This document shows positions 55,901-64,000 of a stretch of 64,000 nucleotides of DNA, piece by piece. The DNA is from Lunularia cruciata (taxonomy: Eukaryota > Streptophyta > Marchantiopsida > Lunulariales > Lunulariaceae), in assembly GCA_948567375.1 (NCBI GenBank), contig OX419756.1:40340552-40404551 (forward strand), in the 5' to 3' direction. Numbering within the stretch: position 1 is the stretch's first letter; every line of letters starts with the position of its first letter. The notes under the pieces were generated by a model. It saw only the letters and a program-made list of their open reading frames with translations. It was not told the origin of the DNA and made no database searches. A program made the translations under genes and the position numbers.

Positions 55901-58300
55901 GATAGTAGTCACGTTGATAAGTTAGACATCATGGTTATCAATTGTGCTATAGAGGAGCACCCACTACCTCTAGTGCAATTGAAGTTGAAATCACCTAAGT
56001 GTGAACTCAAAAAATGTAAGCCACAAGAGAGCTTTTGGAGATGATAAAATTGACCTTCTTATTATGGAATTGGTTGTATACTTTAAGAAGAATGAGGAAG
56101 AGATCAAATTGAGTGCTTTTCAACATATGAATAATTTAACAAGGAAACCACCAACTTTGGACATACAATTAGTGATGTGAGGTCTTGGGCAAATTTTTAA
56201 GTACAAATAGTGACAGAAGATTAGACTCACCATTTCCTAATATGAGGAGATTTCTCATACAATAGACCACCTATTCTAGGTCACAAGAGATGGAACACTA
56301 GCCTTTATTGAGATCCAGTCCAAGGAGATGTAATGCATGCCATACTTAGACTATTCAAATCTCAAAGAACTACCTATATGACAATCAATTGAATGCTATT
56401 CTTTCAACAAGCCTTTATGGAGAATCAAGAGATTGGGCCCATATCCAAGGAGATGTAATGCATGCCATACTTAGACTATTCAAACCTCAAAGAACTACCT
56501 ATATGACAATCAATTGAATGCTATTCTTTCAACAAGCCTTTATGGAGAATCAAGAGATTGGGCCCATATCCAAGGAGATGTAATGCATGCCATACTTAGA
56601 CTATTCAAACCTCAAAGAACTACCTATATGACAATCAATTGAATGTTATTCTTTCAACAAGCCTTTATGGAGAATCAAGAGATTGGGCCTATATATTCTT
56701 CTATTTATATATAACATATACATCATTCTCTCAACAATGTAGGACCCTACTATTTGATGCCATTTGTGATCCATTTCTATATTTAGAAGGACTTGTTAGA
56801 TGAGTACAAGAAGCTTGCATTTCTAGGACATGAACTTAGTCCAAATGCCTTTCTAAAACAGTCAAGAGGATTGGGAGCCTTGAAGAATATAAAAAAGGAG
56901 GATGCCAAATACAAGAAGCAATAATGAGAAAGATTGTCAAAATTAGGAATAGCCAAGCAAGAAGATGCTAATCTTGGTGAGTGTAAGGGAAGTTCAAGAA
57001 CAAAGAAGGCAAATAATTCTCCAAAGTTTGTAACATCTTGCCTTAAGAAGATGTCCAAGAAGGCAAAAATGCTTGAAATGTCAAAAGAAGCAACAAAACT
57101 AGACTTGGAGAAGACAAAGGAAGTAGATCTATCTTTAGAGGAAGAAACTCTAGAGAAAGATAAAGAGTAGATAGAGTATGATGTAGGAATCTAGTTACCA
57201 TCACTAAGAATGGAGGATGTAGATTGCAATACACCTATAAGAGAAGTAGAGCTAGAACACATATTTGGCCCAAATAAAGATTTGCAGATTTAGCATTCTT
57301 AGGAAGAAACTCAAAAGAAGAGAGAACCCAAAGGGGAAGAAGGAAAAGTGCCAAAGGTAAAGTTATACCTTTGAAGATGAGTAAAGTTTTGACTTAATCC
57401 AAAAAAATAACCAAGAAGAATTATTTTGTCTAAGGGACCAAGTGAAGATAAATCTCTAGCATTACAATCATTGGTTGTGATTGCCATTCTAATAGTAAGC
57501 ACCTTAACCAAAGTTCATGTTGCAATATTCTACACATTCCAACATTCTCCACAAAGAAGGGTTAGAAGTGGGTAGTTTACAATAACTACCAAAGTGGATG
57601 TTCAATACCTTGATACTATTTAGTAAGGATATATCAACACTTTAGCAAAATTTAGATGAAGCTAAAAGAGAATTAGAGAAGGAGTAGTCTTTTGTCAATT
57701 CAATCAAAGAGACCTATAAAGATTAAGCAAGTAGAATGACACCTTTTAGCAAAGATGATCTTGCAAGATGAAGAACCTTTATAGATAAAGAACCTTCATA
57801 TGAAATTAGCCTTTAGTAGAAATGATATTCAAAAAACTTAGATATAACTAACATAGCCATAACAACAATTAAATAAGACTTGGCTTTGAAGGAGATTCAG
57901 GTTAGGAATGTTGTGGATCCCAAGATCAAAATTGAAGAGGAATTGGTATGATATCAGAAGGCAAAGTAGTTGGAGATTGGAAAGTTGAAGCAGCAGTTGA
58001 TTATCACAATTGAGAAAATCAAGGAAATGATAAAACAACAACTCAGCCTAAAAAATTGAACATTAGAATGATTACAAACTCAAAAATCTTGGAGCTTGGA
58101 GAAGATGCAAAGGCCAAAGGAGCCAGAGTGGCAGAAGAAGAAGATGTGACCTTGATTTTGAAGGCAAAAGTAGCAAATTTATGCAAGGAATTACAATTAA
58201 TCATAAATGAATTTAGTGAATATTTCTTAGTAAAAGATATAATAAATTGTTGTATAATCTTAGGAGGAAGCTACAATTTAATTTTCTACTAAGTTAGAAA
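55900..58300 (+). pseudogene. Unidentified worn coding repeat with coiled-coil-like tail
   Basis: Broken frames suggest old protein-coding DNA: PSYYGIGC and RSWANF-type words at about 56,040-56,190, then LLDEYKKLAFLGHELSPNAF (56,790-56,850), Lys/Glu-rich 78 codons at 56,934-57,170 (KKMSKKAKMLEMSKEATKLD), and a 78-codon frame at 58,056-58,292 rich in charged residues. No catalytic motif. It may be a gag-like protein of an LTR element or a relative of R1, but I cannot show either. Confidence 0.35.
56321..56695. repeat. 125-bp tandem repeat, three copies
   Basis: Units start at 56,321, 56,446 and 56,571 with CAAGGAGATGTAATGCATGC. Copies are nearly identical; a few substitutions separate them. 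A partial fourth is seen before the first ('gcctttattgagatcc'). It is embedded in otherwise much more degraded DNA. Confidence 0.93.
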
Positions 58301-59850
58301 GTAGAACTTCAAAGACTCTAGAATATTTGAAATCAAGATAGTGTATGTGGTAGAATAGCTAGAGAAGATTATATTTAAATTACATGAGAAGTTTTAGGAG
58401 TTAGAGAATTTTACCTGAGGAAGGACTCCAATGCCTTTGGATCAGTCATGTTTATTCCAAAGGGATGTGTACATACCAATGTGACCTTAAGATTAGATCA
58501 GTGTAGTATTTCAATATATTGTGTCATTGTGTCATTTTGGGCATAACAATTAGCCCAATTTGTAGGGTATTTAAGGACAAGCCCTTGATGTACCTTTTCT
58601 TTTCATTACTTTGGTTAATAAGTGAACAAGCCTTGAGCTATTTTTCATTTTTATCAAAGCTTTATGCAATTCCTATTCCTTGTTATTTTGCTATTGCATA
58701 GGAATTGCATAAGTAAGATATTGCAGTAAGAGTTGTTCTTTTCTCCTTGTGTGTTTGATCCTTGGAGGCAATGGTGACAATTTGGAAGAAGTGTCTTGAT
58801 GGCCTTGTTAGAGGCTATAACATTAAGAGTAGGCAATAAATAAATCTTTGGGAATAGTAAGTTTATAGACAAAAGCCTAACTTTGAAGGGTGACTAGTTT
58901 CTTCAAAGGATTTGTTACATTTGGGAAATTCTGTTGTTGAATTTTTTCTGTTGAAGGAAATAAGGCTTGAGATTGAAACATCATTTTCAAGAATTGATTG
59001 GATTTATCTTGAGAGTGAGTGATTGAGTTTACCTTTGTTAATTTCTATGATGCACTTTTGTAGATATCATTACCTTCTTCTAGGAGTTGTTCTACCCAAG
59101 AAGTGAAAGAAGTAAGAGGATATGACTGATTAGTGAATTTTGCCTCTATATCTTGAAATTTCTAACTATATTCTTGAGGGAAAGAAAATTTCCTTATGGA
59201 AATATTGCAATTTGGTGAATAGTGTGTTGTTACATACTATTTTTTTTTGGTGTTGGTACCAAGAATACATTTTCTTGGAAGTGGTGAAATACAAGTAACA
59301 AAAGACATCTGGCAATGAATGTCACAAAGAGAAAAAACACCAGACCAATGATAACCCTAGGGACCTATAATTGTCAAAGGTGAACACCTTTGGTTGAGAA
59401 ATTTTCTGAAAGAAGCATTGGAATGAAAAAAGCAAAACTAAAGGATGGAGAAGAATACCAAAATTTAGTTTTTGAGTTCACATTCTCAAGCATTGGTTTA
59501 TAAAAATGTTGCATGTATCATTGAAGAAACAACCAAACATTATCAAGATAAAGGTTGGACAAACATCTTCAATCAAATGTGTTCTTTATTACCTAATATC
59601 TTGACACTATCAAACTCATTCTAATTCTAATAAGAGGTAGTTTTTCCTCAAACACATTGAGAAGCTTAATTTTTGGAATTATAATACAAAACCTAGTAGT
59701 TAGACTAGTAACTGATGCATATTACCAATATCTCCTATTCAAACTTTTTAAAATTGACAAAAAATTCTCAAAATGTATACTACATTGCAACCAAGGAATC
59801 TTTTTGGTGAAATTAATGAGCCTATCCTAGATTTATATGAAAGGATACCC
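58301..59850. other. No recognised feature
   Basis: AT-rich DNA with frames below 75 codons on either strand and no motif I can name. Confidence 0.5.
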
Positions 59851-61145
59851 AATCAACAAGATAGACTATGATTAGTGAGGAAAAAATTGCAAACCTATCC
59901 TTGGAGGAGAATATCAACCTTGGACATACCCATGAGATTGCTCCAAAACCAAAATTTGGATTTATAGAGACATTATAAAGATCAAAGTAAAGATTAGATT
60001 TTGACGGAGCATGTGAATTAAACTTACTCCACAAAGATCTTGAAAATTGAGAGAAGAATCCATTCTTAGGACACCATGGAGGTTCACCTTCATAAAAGCA
60101 AGTCGGAGCAGTACCCAATCCATGGGCAGACTTAGATGTTAATATTCAACTACCATAGTCAAAAACCTTAGAGAACCAATATGAAAAAATGATAAGTTGT
60201 CATCTTTACCAAAGGATTATAAAAGAACACCCCCACCATCTCCTATTGATACCTTGCCTTGGTTTCCAACAACAATATCAATACCAACTCAAAGCACAAG
60301 TCATCCTTCAATCTTCTTTAATGACTGCCCATGTTCCATTTACAAGTAAGGATATCCAAAATCTAAAGGAAAGAGATGGAGAGGAGGACCCATATCAATA
60401 TTGTTCATCAAGGACTTTGAGGCAATCTCATAGCCAATAAGGAAGACTCTGATGAAGACCTAATTCTACATTTTTCCAAATTTTCCAATGTAATTAGGTA
60501 GGAAAGTAAGAAATCAGTACTCCTAGATAAGCTAAGAATTGGGAAATATCACCACTTAGGATTTTGTCAAGGATACTTCCTGGAAAGATTCCAAGAACTG
60601 GATTATGAATTATGGATTATGGATCATCTAACATATTTGCTACCTTGAATAATTTGGAAATGCAAAAGCATGAGAAACTAAGAGATTATACATAAAGGTT
60701 TCATGCTTTCTTCAATAGAGTGCCAAAACAAGCAAATTCCTTAGGCTATTCTAATGCCCAAGTTGTTGTGAGGTTTTTTAGGAGATTACCAATTAATTTC
60801 AGAATTTTTGCAAAATAATTTTTGTCATTTTTCATGACACACAATTAAAACTTGTGAAGTCCATAGAATCATACAAATCAGCTAAATTAAACTCTATGGA
60901 AAGAATTTACCATTCTCAAGATAGAGGAAAGAACCCTAAGAAATCTGAGAAGAAAGCATCAACAAGATATTTGTTATCTTCAAATTCATCAAGTTCTGAT
61001 TCATCTCTTGCAGACTCATCTAATTTAGAGTGTGAGAAGGAAAAGAAACACAAAAGAAAAGGTAACAAATACTTGAAGGAAAAAATGCATTCAAGGATTT
61101 TTGACCAAAAGCCACTCCAAAAGCAACTAAGAAGATTGTAATAAT
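59850..61145 (+). pseudogene. Gag-like remnant of an unassigned LTR retroelement
   Basis: Broken frames include KPKFGFIETL, WADLDVNIQLP, YHHLGFCQGYFLERFQELDY and RFHAFFNRVPKQANSLGYSN with VVVRFFRRLPINFRIFAK (60,690-60,810). A 95-codon frame rich in Lys and Ser (60,854-61,141) follows, with a run of serines and a basic patch. The RFHAFFNRVP...FFRRLP pattern resembles capsid regions of LTR elements, where 'Y-x3-FH-x2-FN-x2-P' and 'F-x2-GLP' are common. The element class is unknown. It stops at the G1 LTR, which probably inserted into it. Confidence 0.45.
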
Positions 61146-61237
61146 ATGGATGTAGCAAAAGAGTTAGTAGAAGCTAAGGAGTTAGTAAAATCAACTACAT
61201 ATAGCAAAATTGAGGTAAGACTAGCAGAACTTATAAA

Positions 61238-61595
61238 TACTAAGAATATTCTAGAAGCATCTAGAAAGCTTTGGGATGAGAAGCTTCCAAGTACCTTCAT
61301 TGGATTAGGTAAATTGTACATCAAGTTAACAACTAGCTTAGCTTATATGCCAAGCAGGTTGCTTCTAAAAGGAAGTATTTTTGGAAGCTTCTCAAGTAGC
61401 TTAGCTTGCACTCCAAGATGATGGCTTTGAGAAGGGAACTTATTTGGAAGCTTCTCAAGAGCATTGTATTGATTTGCTATAAATACCAAAGCCTAAGCTC
61501 ATGCTAGGCATTTGGAGTTTCTCTCACTTGAGCGTTTCCATTGTGACTTTCCATTTTGACCTTCCATTCTCATATTTCTCTCCTTGGTCTTTTCA
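61238..61595 (+). repeat. 5' LTR of G1 element
   Basis: It starts at a worn TACTAAGAATATTCTAGAAG (TG to TA) and ends TTTTCA, about 358 bp. It contains repeated 'agcttagctt' and 'gaagcttct' units, a good TATA box (TATAAATA near 61,478), 'aagcctaagctcatgctagg' after it, and is followed by a primer site. Confidence 0.82.
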
Positions 61596-61596
61596 T

Positions 61597-61612
61597 TGGT
61601 ATTAGAGCAAGC
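61597..61612 (+). other. Primer-binding site of G1 element
   Basis: TGGTATTAGAGCAAGC starts two bases after the LTR. It differs from the tRNA-iMet site TGGTATCAGAGC by one C-to-T change. Confidence 0.85.
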
Positions 61613-61619
61613 ATGGGAT

Positions 61620-64000
61620 GGATGGAATCTATGGACCACCAAATCAATCGCCCCCAAACCATTGAGAATTATCCATGTGTTGCCAAAGTATCATTTCTAA
61701 CTTCTCATCATTTCTTGCTTTGGCCAAGACTTTCTAAACATAATCACCTTGTTTAATGAGCTATTCGTCCTTTTGATTGTAACTTTTAAAAAGTGGTGGA
61801 CATGTTGGATCTAAGTGTTAAATTAGAGAATCATAAGATAATAGTATAGTAGAATAGTAGTCATGGCAATGATGCACAAAGTTATCATTGTTATGCAACA
61901 ACAGATTGAAAATCTCACTTGATTTTTAATAATTGTGATGGTCAATGAAAAGAGCCATGGGAGGGAGTGGCATTATGAGAAGGAGATGATCAATTGTGAT
62001 TCCCAAAACCAAAGGTCTTTGTAGGTAAGAATCTATCGAGAGCAAAAGAGAATTTTTTTTTTGATTATGAATGTTACTTTGAAGCCACAAATCTTGTAGA
62101 TGATCAGAGGAAAATCCTCTTGGCCTCAAGTCAACTAGGTAGAGTGGGAAAAATATGGTGGCAATTCTAGGTATAGCAACCTCAATGGCAATTTGTTGCT
62201 CCAATTTCAATATCGGAAGACTTCAAGATTGCAATCATTAGGTAATTCTAAGTTATGAATGCTACACAATATTGATTGGTAGATTCAAGGTAGATTGGCC
62301 CAATAAGAAGTTACGTTTCTCAATTCCAAAACACCATGATGCTTATTCTAGATATACAAGAAGGTGAAGCTTTGGATCACTTTGAAATCATGTACCAAAT
62401 TGGAAGTAACCATGCATGAACCCAAGCATCTAGAAGAAGCCATGTAGATGGTTTAATGCTTTGATTCCTTGGTTATCACAAATTGGGCTTGACCTAGACC
62501 TCCACAAAACATTCAAACACACCAAGCCCAAGTGGATGAGCCAGCACCAATGGAGATTGATGCCATCCAACAAAGACCACTTGGTATGGTAAACCAAGTG
62601 TGGTTTTGATAAATTTGTGGTTGTTTCTATTGTCACCAAATTGGATATCATATTGTGGAATGTCCACTCTAAATGGGTGATCTTGACCAGTTATCCAAGT
62701 GGATTTTGTAAAACACAATGATAAAAGGAAATGAAGAATCCTAATAGTAGATATTGGCCCACTTATTGAGAATTGGATTAGTTTAAATAGAATTGAAATC
62801 TTAACCTATGCAAGTTTTATTTACTTGCAAGATATGATATCCAATTGTGATTGTAGAATTTTGGTTGATTTGAAAGTTCTGAGAATTGCATGTTCATGCA
62901 TGTTCACATAAGTAGCAAAGGAATATTAGGCATTCATATAAATCTAGTATTATGTAGCAAGTTGATGATGGTGGATGGTCAAAAGTGTTCTCCATTTCAA
63001 ACCTCACAACTTGTTATATTAAAGATCTCTAAGGAGTATTCCAAGTACATGAGATTTATAGTCACCTCCCTACAATATCATTCAAGATCTTCCTTGGCTT
63101 GAACATTCAGTTTGATTAGGCCTAATAACAATTACAACACCAAGGTAAAAAATTACCAATTAGGTTGTTTGGTGCATCTAAGTACAAAACCTAAGAATAA
63201 TCAATCCAAAGATGGGAATTTTATCAATATAATAGTTATAGAGCAAGCTTTGAAGAAAGATATCATCCTTGCATTATGGATCCTATTGTGCAAGGAGACT
63301 TTAATGAGAATCAAAAGCCAATGGTTGATCAAATAGTTCAAGAGTTTGTATACCTGTTTCCAACAGACTTCCAAAGCGTTATCCTTTGATCAAGGTATGT
63401 CTTTCAAGATTGAGCTAATGCTTAGTAGTACTCTTGTGAGCAGAGTAATCTATTGGCTCTCACCTAAGGAGTTAAAAGAACTTTAAACAACATGGACAGA
63501 GTTGTTAGAGAAGATTTCATATGTCATAATACATCTTCATGTTCTTTGTACCAAGGAAGGATGGAGGACTTTGATATTGTATCAACTACCATGGTTTCAA
63601 TAAACAAACTATGAAGAATGCATATTGCTTATCTCAAATTGATGACTTGTTGGATCAATTAAGTAGAGCACAACACTTCTCAAAGTTGGATTTGCAAAAG
63701 TGACTCTTAGTAGAGATTCCTATCAATTGAAAAGATGAGCAAAAGACTGCATTTTGCATTGGGTATGAGCATTTTGAATAAAAATTTTGACCTTTTGGGC
63801 TCACTAGTGCTACAATAGTTTTCATGGATCAAATGCATTAGGTGTTAGATGAGCTATTGGATTAATAACTGGTAGTGCTCTTGGATGATATTTTAATTCA
63901 TAGTAAGACAAAGGCAACATATGAAATCATGTATGAGAAATCTTACGACAACTTTGTTAGTTTAAGTTTTATTGCAAGAAATCAAAGTGTGTTTTGGTAA
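61620..64000 (+). pseudogene. G1 gag-pol remnant, cut by window end
   Basis: The gag core is worn (VNATQY, QFQNTMMLILDIQEGEALDHF, MHEPKHLEEAM near 62,250-62,450). The linker reads QVDEPAPMEIDAI. The zinc knuckle near 62,620-62,670 is CFYCHQIGYHIVEC; all cysteines are kept but the His is shifted one place from the canonical position. The protease region (62,820-62,900) has ILVDLKV where ILVDSG is expected. RT follows (63,400-64,000) with FKIEL, LLEKISYVI, a frame-broken INYHGF/NKQ stretch, 'IDDLLDQL' and 'SKLDLQK'. Stops and frameshifts are frequent. It is the same family and orientation as 1-1,870. Confidence 0.85.

Noticed and set aside
56321-56695. Regular 125-bp repeats as a CRISPR-like array
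   Set aside because: The whole unit is repeated with no unique spacers, and the setting is plant nuclear DNA.
1-64000. tRNA, rRNA and organelle DNA insertions
   Set aside because: I looked for tRNA arm signatures, rRNA core words and chloroplast or mitochondrial gene words and found none convincing. A tRNA-scan and organelle alignment would be needed to exclude them.

Overview
The window is land-plant nuclear DNA. A long, AT-rich field of decayed LTR retrotransposons encloses one intact, intron-rich gene. Plant features include Ty3/gypsy chromoviruses and Ty1/copia elements with initiator-tRNA-Met-type primer sites. The gene belongs to a plant family in which a sulfotransferase-like domain is fused to a class-IV aminotransferase. 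Its short, non-U-rich introns and its compact, less AT-rich gene island suit a bryophyte (moss) better than a seed plant, but that is an inference and the species cannot be fixed from the sequence.

Layout. 1-2.0 kb: + strand gag-pol remains of a Ty3/gypsy family (called G1 here). 2.15-3.76 kb: minus-strand chromovirus (C1) LTR, chromodomain and integrase remains. 3.8-13.8 kb: mostly unassigned AT-rich DNA with a G1 LTR relic, a 100-bp tandem repeat and a direct repeat pair. 13,785-19,880: a structurally complete but coding-dead C1 element with two LTRs, primer site, polypurine tract and matching 5-bp target duplications (AAATA). 21.7-24.6 kb (minus): first copy of an unidentified protein-coding repeat (R1). 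24.9-27.3 kb: copia remains. 27.5-29.5 kb (minus): another C1 3' end, broken by a 0.7-kb insertion. 29.6-32.2 kb: a second, less decayed copia fragment. 32.2-32.5 kb: a reverse-transcriptase C-terminal relic. 32.6-43.5 kb: the gene island. 43.6-49.2 kb: extremely AT-rich DNA. 49.2-51.9 kb: second R1 copy (+). 52.5-52.8 kb: G1 LTR relic (minus). 55.9-61.1 kb: unassigned repeat coding relics, including three 125-bp tandem units. 61.2-64 kb: G1 LTR, primer site and gag-pol running off the window.

The gene (minus strand, 42,421 to 34,341) can be reconstructed as 20 exons. Every one of its 19 introns has GT-AG ends, and the joined frame is open for 578 codons. The N-terminal half carries both PAPS-sulfotransferase-type phosphate-binding motifs. 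The C-terminal half carries the PLP lysine, the SETNATN motif and the TTGTMGEL motif of branched-chain/D-amino-acid aminotransferases. It is the only feature that looks functional. The transposon coding regions are broken throughout by stops, frameshifts and Cys-to-Tyr changes typical of cytosine-deamination decay.
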